From: Maricaulis sp963975345
GTDB taxonomy: Bacteria > Pseudomonadota > Alphaproteobacteria > Caulobacterales > Maricaulaceae
Direction of reading: 5' to 3'
NCBI RefSeq assembly: GCF_963975345.1
Contig: NZ_CAXBGE010000005.1
Span: 175,487 to 239,486, forward strand
Length of the DNA: 64,000 nucleotides
The translations under genes and the position numbers were made by a program. The notes beneath the pieces are model-generated. The model did no database searches. It saw nothing but the letters and a program-made list of their open reading frames with translations, and had not been told where the DNA came from. The stretch's first letter is position 1, and every line of letters starts with the position of its first letter. Shown here one piece after another: positions 54,296 through 61,062 of this stretch.

Positions 54296-55270
54296 ATGCC
54301 GAACCTTTCCGCGTTTCGCCCGATATTCCTGTTTATGCCCTTCGTCTTGGCGGCCTGCGCCAATCCCGTCGAGACGCGTGCCGCGTCAAGCTATGAGTTT
54401 GCAGAGCTGGCTGCCCCGCGCGCTGCAGGCATTCGATTGACGGTCGTGATTACCGCGCGGACGTCCGCACCGGAAGCGATCCTGTTCGAGGGCGGGAATT
54501 GGCTCACCGAGCGCCCGATGGCCCATAGCGCCGTGCTGGTCTGTCACCGGGATGGCCTGGTGATGTTTGACACCGGGCTGGGCCGGCAGATCGATAGCCA
54601 ATTTGAGGACATGCCGCTTCTGCTCAAACCTCTGCTCAGCTATGAAGTCACGTCTCCGGTCGCTGACCAGGTTGATTTAGACGTATTTTGCCCCGGGCGC
54701 CCGCTGGAAATTGCGCTGTCTCACATGCACTGGGATCACGCCAGCGCGATTGAGGACTTCCCGGACACACCGGTTTTTGTTCCGGACAGCGAACTGGCCA
54801 GCGCCCGGCAGAGCGGCAATGGTCACGGCTATCTGGCCAGCCAGTTCGATGATCCGGATATCGACTGGCGGGGGCTTGATTTCACCGGTTCTGCCTATCG
54901 CAACTATCCGAGCAGTCTTGACCGGTTTGGCGATGGCAGCGTGGTTTTTGTCCCCATGGACGGCCATTCTGCCGGTTCGATGGGTCTGTTCGTCAACATG
55001 CCGGATGGGCAATCCTGGTTCTTCACGGGTGATACGAGCTGGAGTCTCGACGGCTTTACTCGTCCGGCCCATAAAAATGCAATCATACGGGTCATCGTTG
55101 ATCGTGATGTCGCAGGCGTGGAGCAGGAGCTGCAGCGCGTCCACGCTTTGCTGGAGCGGGAACCCGGCCTCGTCGTCATACCCGCCCATGACTTCAACGC
55201 CTACCCGCCGGAGGCGATCTATCCGCGCGTAATCGAAGCCGTGGAGTTGCGGATGCCGGATGAGGGATGA
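54296..55270 (+). CDS. Metallo-beta-lactamase-fold hydrolase, lipoprotein
   Basis: The 324-residue protein has a lipobox LAAC with Cys21, so it should be lipid-anchored outside the cytoplasm. The zinc-binding motif is HMHWDH with His143, His145, Asp147 and His148. Other ligands are His224 in DGHSAGS, Asp246 in FTGDTSW and His298 in IPAHD. The layout resembles lactonase-type MBL enzymes, but the substrate is unknown. GAGGAG precedes the ATG. Its stop overlaps the next small frame by 4 bases, and it is probably controlled by the TetR gene upstream. Confidence 0.87.
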   Translation: MPNLSAFRPIFLFMPFVLAACANPVETRAASSYEFAELAAPRAAGIRLTVVITARTSAPEAILFEGGNWLTERPMAHSAVLVCHRDGLVMFDTGLGRQIDSQFEDMPLLLKPLLSYEVTSPVADQVDLDVFCPGRPLEIALSHMHWDHASAIEDFPDTPVFVPDSELASARQSGNGHGYLASQFDDPDIDWRGLDFTGSAYRNYPSSLDRFGDGSVVFVPMDGHSAGSMGLFVNMPDGQSWFFTGDTSWSLDGFTRPAHKNAIIRVIVDRDVAGVEQELQRVHALLEREPGLVVIPAHDFNAYPPEAIYPRVIEAVELRMPDEG

Positions 55271-55461
55271 CGGCCAAATCGGCCCGCGTTTTCGAGGAGT
55301 TTGAGCAGGCGGCTGCGCTGCGTGCCGAACTTGCGAGCCTGTGGCAAGCTGGCGCATTGTGGCTCGCCTTGGCAGCCGGTGTCGCCCGCGTGGCGCATCC
55401 TGTTCGGGCGGTTTTCCGGGGCGTGAGCCTCATCGATCATCCTGAAAAGAGACCCCCATGA
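55267..55461 (+). CDS. Small hypothetical protein between two coupled genes
   Basis: This 64-residue open frame starts with an ATG overlapping the upstream stop (ATGA) and ends with a stop overlapping the downstream ATG in the same 4-base way. It has a charged N-terminus, a hydrophobic segment (AGALWLALAAGVARVAH) and a basic end. I know no family for it. The double overlap favours a real gene. The absence of a recognisable domain leaves doubt. Confidence 0.4.
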   Translation: MTAKSARVFEEFEQAAALRAELASLWQAGALWLALAAGVARVAHPVRAVFRGVSLIDHPEKRPP

Positions 55462-55847
55462 ATAAGTTCGTTTTGGCCATCATGGCTGCGTCGAGCCTGA
55501 GCTTGCTCGGGACGTCGGCATTTGCCATGGACCACCACATGGCCGGCGAAACCGCCGCGCCAACCCATGAAGCGTGCATGACCTTGCACAATGAGCTGAT
55601 GGCCGACGTCGCCCATGGCGATACCGCCGCCCGCGACGCTGTGATTGCCGGTCTCGACGCTGAAACCACTGCCCGCGTTGAAGCCTGCCACGCCATGATG
55701 GGTGAGATGCATCAGGACGGCGCTGCCGACATGCACGCGGATGGGCACGCGGATGCGCACGGTAATGAGCACGGGCACGACGCACCGGCCGCCGAAGCCG
55801 CGCATGACGGCGAACATGAAATGCATGAAGCCGGTGAGCCACAGTAA
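55458..55847 (+). CDS. Secreted His/Met-rich protein, probable metal binder
   Basis: This 129-residue protein has a signal peptide ending TSAFA. The mature part contains MDHHMAGE at its start, two similar helices with cysteine (HEACMTLHNELM and VEACHAMMGEMH), and a tail rich in His, Asp and Glu (HADGHADAHGNEHGHD). Such composition suits binding of copper, nickel or zinc in the periplasm. The family is not recognised. The ATG overlaps the preceding frame by 4 bases, and a terminator follows. Confidence 0.75.
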   Translation: MNKFVLAIMAASSLSLLGTSAFAMDHHMAGETAAPTHEACMTLHNELMADVAHGDTAARDAVIAGLDAETTARVEACHAMMGEMHQDGAADMHADGHADAHGNEHGHDAPAAEAAHDGEHEMHEAGEPQ

Positions 55848-55871
55848 CAGTACCGCTCAACCCGAATGATG

Positions 55872-55906
55872 AAGGCGGCACCGGTCCCCGGTGCCGCCTT
55901 TTGTTT
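55872..55906 (+). terminator. Rho-independent terminator after the His-rich gene
   Basis: A perfect 12-bp stem (aaggcggcaccg with cggtgccgcctt) encloses a 5-base loop and is followed by TTGTTT. It separates the TetR-MBL transcript from the next operon. Confidence 0.85.
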
Positions 55907-55972
55907 GGGTGGGTGAAGCCGGCAGATTCCGGCAAGCCCGTCGCCACGACTGAAAAATATCCCCCCGAACGC

Positions 55973-55999
55973 GAACCTTTTCCGATCTGCGGCATCTAA
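55973..55999 (+). promoter_or_regulatory. Possible ECF-sigma promoter of the cupredoxin-sigma operon
   Basis: GAACCTT at 55973-55979 and TCTAA at 55995-55999 are 15 bases apart. They resemble the RpoE-type pattern GAACTT with TCTAA/TCTGA and lie about 50 bases before the first ATG. As the operon ends with an ECF sigma gene, autoregulation is suggested. The match is by eye. Confidence 0.45.
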
Positions 56000-56049
56000 C
56001 AGACAGAGCGCCCCAAAAGCGCCCTTTGGATCCACCGAAAGGAAATGAC

Positions 56050-56469
56050 ATGAAATCCCTGTTCCCGCTGACGGCGATCTTGCTCGCCATGGCCATCCCG
56101 CCGGCCTTCGCCCATGACGAACAAGTCCTGGAAACCGCACCTCCCCCAGCGCCTTATGTGCAGGTCAGCGACGTGCTGCCCCTGCCTGCATTCCTGCCGG
56201 GTCTGGGCACGCTGTTTGCTGACCCCTCGACCCTGCCGGCCGGCCCATTCCTGGCTTACGACCATGACGGCGTGCTCTCGGCCACCGTCTATATGACGCC
56301 ACTGCAGGCGCTGGAAGACGGCACCGCCTTCGACGATCTGGGGATCGGGTCACACATGGTGTCGAGCGTTGATATTTATTATAATGCCGGCCATCCGGGC
56401 GTGACCGAGCCTCATGCTCACGTCGTGCTCTACCATGATGCCGACGCCAAACAGCGCTTGGCTCAATGA
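56050..56469 (+). CDS. Secreted protein with PHAH motif, unknown function
   Basis: This 139-residue protein starts with a signal peptide (MKSLFPLTAILLAMAIPPAFA) after an AAAGGAA site. The mature part has a Pro-rich start, a YDHDGVLSATVYMTP strand-like segment, and a C-terminal HPGVTEPHAHVVLYHDAD stretch with four histidines. That suggests metal binding. I do not recognise the family. It is the first of three genes, with its stop overlapping the cupredoxin ATG by 4 bases, so the two should be made together. Confidence 0.7.
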   Translation: MKSLFPLTAILLAMAIPPAFAHDEQVLETAPPPAPYVQVSDVLPLPAFLPGLGTLFADPSTLPAGPFLAYDHDGVLSATVYMTPLQALEDGTAFDDLGIGSHMVSSVDIYYNAGHPGVTEPHAHVVLYHDADAKQRLAQ

Positions 56470-56987
56470 CACCGACTCGCCGAACAGTCCTGGTCTTCGG
56501 GGGTGGCGCCATTGCCACCCTCGCGACAGCCTCCCAGGCGCTGGCAAGGCAGGTTGAGGTGATTGAAATGCGCGGGACGCCGCGCGGCGAACACATCTGG
56601 TTCGCCCCGCGCGGCCTCGCTATCGCTGCCGGCACCACAGTGCGCTTCGTCAATCATGACCCCGGCAATAGCCACACGGCGACGGCATACCATCCGGATG
56701 TTTTTGGTCGTGAGCGCCGGATCCCGGCCGCCGCGACGCCGTGGGATAGCGGCTTTTTATTGCCCGACGAGCAATTCGAGGTCACGCTGACGGTGCCGGG
56801 CGTGTATGATTTTTACTGCATCCCGCACGAGATGGCGGCGATGGTTGGCCGCATCGTGGTCGGCCGGCCCGGTGATCGCGGCTGGGAAGGACCCAGCAGT
56901 GATACCGCTGATGTAACGCCGGAAGTTCTGGCCGCCTTGCCTACTGTTGCATCCATTCTTGCACGTGGCCGGGTCGGAGGAGGATAG
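56466..56987 (+). CDS. Tat-exported cupredoxin (pseudoazurin/plastocyanin-like)
   Basis: This 173-residue protein has a Tat-like signal (TRRTVLVFGGG) and a single cupredoxin domain. The type 1 copper ligands are His70 in PGNSHTATAY and then Cys118, His121 and Met126 in YCIPHEMAAM. The spacing C-x2-H-x4-M is that of pseudoazurin. A tail of about 35 residues follows the domain. It is probably a periplasmic electron carrier or copper-handling protein. It lies 4 bases before the GTG start of the sigma gene. Confidence 0.88.
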   Translation: MTPTRRTVLVFGGGAIATLATASQALARQVEVIEMRGTPRGEHIWFAPRGLAIAAGTTVRFVNHDPGNSHTATAYHPDVFGRERRIPAAATPWDSGFLLPDEQFEVTLTVPGVYDFYCIPHEMAAMVGRIVVGRPGDRGWEGPSSDTADVTPEVLAALPTVASILARGRVGGG

Positions 56988-56991
56988 CCTT

Positions 56992-57690
56992 GTGAGGACG
57001 AAGACAGATCAAGGCCCGGCTAGTCCGCCTCAATCGCTCCTGACCGAGGCGGATCTGGTCGCTGCAGCCCGGCATAAGGATGAGGGCGCGATCCGCGAAC
57101 TGATCCGGCGCCTCAATCCGCGCCTGTTCCGTACCGCGCGCGGCATCGTCTCCAGCGATGCCGAGGCCGAGGATGTGGTGCAGGAGAGCTATGTGACCGC
57201 CTTCACCCGGCTCGACCGGTTCGAGGGCCGATCGCGATTTTCAACCTGGATCACACGCATTGCCATCAACACCGCCCTCATGCGGCTCAGGCGCGTGCGA
57301 CCGGAAGAGGAATACGACACTGTGGCCGAAGAACGCAGCGCCAATATCTTGAGTCTTTTCAGTGGTAGCGACAGCCCTGAAGCCGATTTCGGACGCGCGC
57401 AACTGCGCGGGATTCTGGAGACAGCCGTAGCCGCCCTGCCGGCGGACTTGCGCTTGCCCTTCCTGCTGCATGAGGCCGAAGGGATGAAGCTGAAAGAGAT
57501 CGCCCAGGACTTGTCGCTCAACCCGCTGACGGTGAAAACCCGCCTGTTCCGGGCCCGGCGCCAATTGCGGGCCGCCCTGGAAGACAAATTGCGCGGCGGC
57601 TTCAGTAGCGTCTTCCCGTTTGACGGCGCGCGGTGCGCCAATATGGCGGACAGGGTGATTGCGCGGCTTGATATTTTGAAAGAGCCGTGA
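56992..57690 (+). CDS. ECF-type RNA polymerase sigma factor
   Basis: This 232-residue protein has region 2 (NPRLFRTARGIV, EAEDVVQESYVTAF, FSTWITRIAIN) and region 4 (LPFLLHEAEGMKLKEIAQDL, VKTRLFRARRQLR). GTG at 56992 is chosen because GGAGGAGGA lies 7 bases before it. It is 4 bases after the cupredoxin stop. No anti-sigma gene lies next to it, which is unusual: the next gene is on the other strand and unrelated. The tail (FPFDGARCANMADRV) includes one cysteine. Confidence 0.92.
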   Translation: MRTKTDQGPASPPQSLLTEADLVAAARHKDEGAIRELIRRLNPRLFRTARGIVSSDAEAEDVVQESYVTAFTRLDRFEGRSRFSTWITRIAINTALMRLRRVRPEEEYDTVAEERSANILSLFSGSDSPEADFGRAQLRGILETAVAALPADLRLPFLLHEAEGMKLKEIAQDLSLNPLTVKTRLFRARRQLRAALEDKLRGGFSSVFPFDGARCANMADRVIARLDILKEP

Positions 57691-57699
57691 CGCGGACGG

Positions 57700-58398
57700 T
57701 CAGGTCGTAACGGGATCGAACGGGGCGACACCGGTCTCGGTCACGATGGCCTGCATCGGAATGTCATGCGGTTGCGGAAAGATTGTCGCAAGTCGCGCCG
57801 CATCGACCCCGATCCCGATTGCCAGTGGACGCGGTGTGAGCGCCGCCAGGGTCCGGTCGAAATAGCCGCCGCCATAGCCGAGCCGATAGCCGCCGCCATC
57901 CCAGCCGACCAGCGGCGAGAGGACAATGTCGGGCAGGATATCGGGTCCCTCAGCCGGCACGAGGATATTCCAGAAGCCTTTCTCCATTCGGGTCTGCGGC
58001 GTCCACTCACGGAATACCAGCGGTGCCGCCTTGGTCGCGACCAGCGGCAAGGCTGCCCGGGCACCGCGCGCGGCGAGGCCAGCCAGCCAAGGGCGAAGGT
58101 CGAGCTCAGCCCTGATCGGCCACCAGGCCGAGACTGTCAGCCCGGCAAGACTGTCGAAACGCCGGGCCAGCAATTGATCGAGATGGGTCGTGACCGCGAG
58201 CGCCGCTGCCTGGCGTGTGGCGACCGAAAGGGCGGCCCGTTCGGCCAGCAGTCGTGTCCGTTCGGCCTTTCGCCACCGCGCCACATCGAGCGCCTGCTGC
58301 GGGTCCACGGCCGCGAAACCGGCATAGGCCGGGTCGATTTCATGGGCCAGGCAGGGCGGTGATGCATAGCCCCTTGGCTCGTCCTTCTCATCCATCAT
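57700..58398 (-). CDS. 5-formyltetrahydrofolate cyclo-ligase family protein
   Basis: The family converts 5-formyl-THF to 5,10-methenyl-THF using ATP. The 232-residue protein has WRKAERTRLLAERAAL near residue 45, then VSAWWPIRAELDLRPWL, and the nucleotide-binding hallmark RLGYGGGYFDRTLA. An N-terminal stretch of about 40 residues precedes the domain. Two adjacent ATGs (58398 and 58395) are possible starts. It is convergent with the sigma gene, 9 bases apart. Confidence 0.85.
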   Translation of the reverse strand: MMDEKDEPRGYASPPCLAHEIDPAYAGFAAVDPQQALDVARWRKAERTRLLAERAALSVATRQAAALAVTTHLDQLLARRFDSLAGLTVSAWWPIRAELDLRPWLAGLAARGARAALPLVATKAAPLVFREWTPQTRMEKGFWNILVPAEGPDILPDIVLSPLVGWDGGGYRLGYGGGYFDRTLAALTPRPLAIGIGVDAARLATIFPQPHDIPMQAIVTETGVAPFDPVTT

Positions 58399-58644
58399 GA
58401 GGCCCCACCTTCCAGGCACAGCCAGCTTGCAAGAATACCGGGACGGCTGGGATCGCTCGCCGGTGGGCTATCCGTGTCCATCTCGCACCCAGTCATTGAA
58501 CTTTCCCGGCATCAGGATAACCACACTGCCTGGCGGTCATGCAATGATCGATCAACGCACCTATTTGCCTCAGAGGTGCGGTGTTCGGCGGACCAGTGAT
58601 CACCACCGGCCCGGTTTGCTGGTGAGCCGTCCGATTGAATTCGA

Positions 58645-59082
58645 TCAGGTGCCGGCGCAACGCGAGTGCAAGTTTTCCTGAAGAACATCACGCAATACCA
58701 GCGCATGATTGTGGTGATGATCGCGAGCGCCATAAAGCAGGGTCACGGGCCCTTTGCGACACCATTCCAGGGCTTCTTCGATGATCATCGGTGTCGTTGC
58801 CAACTCAGCCCGATAGCGCTCGGAAAACGTTTCCCATTTGGCCGGGTCATGCGCGAACCATTTTCGCAAGCTGCCGCTGGGGGCAATTTCCTTGAGCCAG
58901 GCATCCATCGGCAGATCAGCCTTGGCGATGCCGCGCGGCCACAACCGGTCAACCAACAGCCGGGCGCCGAAGGTTTCCGCGCCGGCACGCGCATCATAGG
59001 CGCGCACGAGGTGAATGTCGGCACGGCGGTCACTGGGGCTGGCGATATCAGACTTGGCCATATCAGGCATGGTAGGATCCAT
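58645..59082 (-). CDS. DUF488 family protein
   Basis: This 145-residue protein has the DUF488 hallmark LLVDRLWPRGIAK, then DAWLKEIAPSGSLRKWFAHDPAKW and a C-terminal LLYGARDHHHNHALVLRDVL. The family is widespread and untested, and often sits beside redox or nitric-oxide genes. ATGs at 59082, 59070 and 59061 are all possible. It is the last gene of a three-gene operon with the haemoglobin and RIC-like genes, each about 16 bases apart. Confidence 0.82.
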   Translation of the reverse strand: MDPTMPDMAKSDIASPSDRRADIHLVRAYDARAGAETFGARLLVDRLWPRGIAKADLPMDAWLKEIAPSGSLRKWFAHDPAKWETFSERYRAELATTPMIIEEALEWCRKGPVTLLYGARDHHHNHALVLRDVLQENLHSRCAGT

Positions 59083-59098
59083 TGCGACGTTTCGGTGT

Positions 59099-59593
59099 TT
59101 AGACTTTTTCCGGCTCGAACTGGGGAAATAATACCTGGTTCTCGAGTTCAAGATGAGCGTCGAGATCATCGAGAAAGGTCTTCAGCCCGTCATAGAGCGC
59201 GGTCCATGACCGGCAGGCCCCGTCCGGCAGCGTCAAATTCTCGGTCAGAGTGAGGATTTGTGCGGCCGCTGCCTGGTGGTCCTCATGGTCGGTGCGCATC
59301 ACCGCGATGGGGTTTTCGAGGTCGGGCTTGCCACCACGGCGGATGGCGGGGAAGAGGATCAGCTCTTCCTTCTTCATGTGGACTTCCAGCTCGCCGATCA
59401 TGTTTTGCAACAGCGCCGCCAGTCCCAGTGGAACTTTGGCCGCATCGGCATGCACACGCTCAACCCGTAGCGCCAGCGCGGTCAGATCAGGCAGCTGCGC
59501 GCGATGGCGGGCATGGTAGCGGTTCTCGATATAGCGCGTCATCTCACCCGGATCATCGGGAGGCAGATCGTCGGCTAGCGGGTCTTGCGTCAT
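59099..59593 (-). CDS. RIC-like (YtfE/ScdA) hemerythrin-domain protein, no ScdA_N domain
   Basis: RIC proteins repair iron-sulphur clusters damaged by nitric oxide through a diiron site. The 164-residue protein has the four-helix hemerythrin-type ligand pattern: YHARHRAQLPDL, HMKKEELILFPA, RTDHEDHQAAA and HLELENQVLFP. It lacks the N-terminal DUF542 domain with its CC motif found in full-length YtfE. An AAGGAGA site precedes the ATG. It lies between the haemoglobin and DUF488 genes. Confidence 0.87.
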   Translation of the reverse strand: MTQDPLADDLPPDDPGEMTRYIENRYHARHRAQLPDLTALALRVERVHADAAKVPLGLAALLQNMIGELEVHMKKEELILFPAIRRGGKPDLENPIAVMRTDHEDHQAAAAQILTLTENLTLPDGACRSWTALYDGLKTFLDDLDAHLELENQVLFPQFEPEKV

Positions 59594-59609
59594 GGCAGTT
59601 TCTCCTTGG

Positions 59610-60083
59610 TCAAAGCTGCGGTGGAGTGTCAGTGCGGGCGTTGCGGGTGCGGGCACCTTCGATTCCCATGTGCATGGATGTGGCGATCCGCTCGGCGCGT
59701 TCGATCACCCAGGCCGCGCCCGCCGGCGGGCACACTTCGCGGGCGGTCAGACGGAACAGGGTGATCCAGCGCTGGAAGTGCTCGATATCAACGGGCAGGG
59801 GCAAATGCTTGGGCATGGGCGCGCCATGATAGCGACCGGTCATCAGTGCGACCGACGACCAGAATTTCACCATGGTTTCCAGATGTTCCGGCCAATTCTT
59901 GATCCGTTCTTCGAAGATCGGCCCCAACATCGCATCGCCGCGCACCCGGTCATAAAACCCGTCGACGAGCCGTTTCAGAATTGCCTCATCAAGCCCGGTT
60001 TGGGCCATCAGTTCGGCGGTGGCCTGCGGCCGGGCGCTGTCGATTTGGGCGACGTCAATTGGGGCGGTGGCTGGCTTTGGCAT
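59610..60083 (-). CDS. Group III truncated haemoglobin
   Basis: This 157-residue globin has the group III features FYDRVRGDAMLGPIF, the LMTGRYHGAPMPKHLPL segment with the likely proximal haem ligand His93, and HFQRWITLF. Such proteins bind oxygen and nitric oxide, and in Campylobacter one takes part in the nitrosative response. The ATG at 60083 is used; open frame continues upstream across the palindrome at 60130. It is first in the trHb-RIC-DUF488 operon, divergent from the NsrR-like gene. Confidence 0.9.
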   Translation of the reverse strand: MPKPATAPIDVAQIDSARPQATAELMAQTGLDEAILKRLVDGFYDRVRGDAMLGPIFEERIKNWPEHLETMVKFWSSVALMTGRYHGAPMPKHLPLPVDIEHFQRWITLFRLTAREVCPPAGAAWVIERAERIATSMHMGIEGARTRNARTDTPPQL

Positions 60084-60129
60084 TGCGTTTGAGTCCGTTT
60101 CAATACTTGCTTCACGAATAGACCCTGAT

Positions 60130-60152
60130 AATAGGTATTGTAAATACCAATT
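60130..60152. promoter_or_regulatory. 23-bp palindrome, probable NsrR operator
   Basis: Arms AATAGGTATTG and AAATACCAATT flank a single T, in the 11-1-11 form of NsrR sites, and match at 9 of 11 positions. It lies 16 bases before the NsrR-like ATG and 46 bases before the globin ATG, so one site could control both directions. Confidence 0.7.
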
Positions 60153-60168
60153 ACGAGATTGTGTCCCG

Positions 60169-60600
60169 ATGCGTCTGACCTCTTTCACCGATTTCGGCCT
60201 TCGCGCCTTGATGCGAATGGCGTCCGATCCCGGGCGCGCCTATTCGACGGCCGAACTGGCCGATGAGTTCGACCTGTCGCGCAATCATCTGACCAAGATC
60301 ATGGCCGCCTTGTCGCAAGCGGGGATCGTCACCACCCGACGCGGGACGGGCGGCGGCGCCAGGCTCGGCCGGCCGTCGGATCAGATCTCGCTGGGCGAAG
60401 TGGTGCGCGTGCTGGAGAGCGGTCAGGCGCTGGTCGACTGCTTCTCGCCCAATGGCGGCAGCTGCTCGATTACAGGATGTTGCGGCCTCAAGGCCCGCCT
60501 TGGCGCCGCCGAAGCGGCGTTTCTGAGCGAGCTTGATCGATCCACACTGGCCGACGTCGCTTTGCCCCACGCACCAGCCCTGGCAATTCCAACCCTTTGA
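60169..60600 (+). CDS. nsrR: Rrf2 family regulator, NsrR-like
   Basis: NsrR is an iron-sulphur repressor that is lost from DNA when nitric oxide attacks its cluster. The 143-residue protein starts MRLTSFTDFGLRALMRMA, typical of NsrR. The winged helix runs over residues 25-65. The cluster-binding cysteines are Cys91, Cys99 and Cys104 or Cys105 in DCFSPNGGSCSITGCCGL. It faces the globin-RIC operon across a palindrome and is followed 15 bases later by the HTHP gene. Confidence 0.87.
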   Translation: MRLTSFTDFGLRALMRMASDPGRAYSTAELADEFDLSRNHLTKIMAALSQAGIVTTRRGTGGGARLGRPSDQISLGEVVRVLESGQALVDCFSPNGGSCSITGCCGLKARLGAAEAAFLSELDRSTLADVALPHAPALAIPTL

Positions 60601-60615
60601 ACGGAGATTTCCAAA

Positions 60616-60846
60616 GTGGACAACTGGCTTCCCACCCTCATCACCCCAACTCCGAGCGAAGGTTACGACCTCGCCGTCAAGCTGGCCCGCATGACGATCA
60701 GGAAGACCCAGGGCGATGCGGCCGTTCGTGACAGATTGCGCCCGGACTATGCCGAAAACGCCGATTCCCTGATCGCCGTCAGCGCCGTCGTGGCAACGCA
60801 TTTCGCCACCGTCGCGGCAGCCAATGGATATTGGGCGAACCGGTGA
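60616..60846 (+). CDS. Hexameric tyrosine-coordinated haem protein (HTHP)
   Basis: This 76-residue protein matches what I recall of the HTHP from Silicibacter pomeroyi, a ring of six subunits each binding haem through a tyrosine. The family pattern is WLPTLITPTPSEGYDLAVKL at the start and SLIAVSAVVATHF later. Tyr45 in RPDYAEN is the expected haem ligand. It has peroxidase- and catalase-like activity in vitro; the physiological role is unsettled. The GTG start follows GGAG. It lies 15 bases after nsrR. Confidence 0.85.
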   Translation: MDNWLPTLITPTPSEGYDLAVKLARMTIRKTQGDAAVRDRLRPDYAENADSLIAVSAVVATHFATVAAANGYWANR

Positions 60847-61062
60847 GGCGCGTGACCATCTTGCCTGACAGCTTCGGTATCGCTGCGGTCTGATGGTTTC
60901 GACATTCGCAGGTCGCGCCAGCTTGGGGGGTGCGGCATGATGCGCGCTGGTGAAATCGCCACAGGCGTCCACTCTGATTGGAACGATTCGCCTCACGCCC
61001 TGCGTCGCGCCCGTATCCTCAGGCGCACCGCCATCCGCAACCAGAACCTGACCGAGACCCCC

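Noticed and set aside
58399..58644. Gene in the 246-base gap between the 5-FCL-like and DUF488 genes
   Set aside because: Short frames on both strands only mirror each other or the DUF488 end. No family or start site supports them.
60847..61062. Possible cobalamin riboswitch before the B12-dependent reductase
   Set aside because: GGTGAAATCGCC at about 60948 recalls part of a B12 element, but the B12 box and the expected helices are not found.
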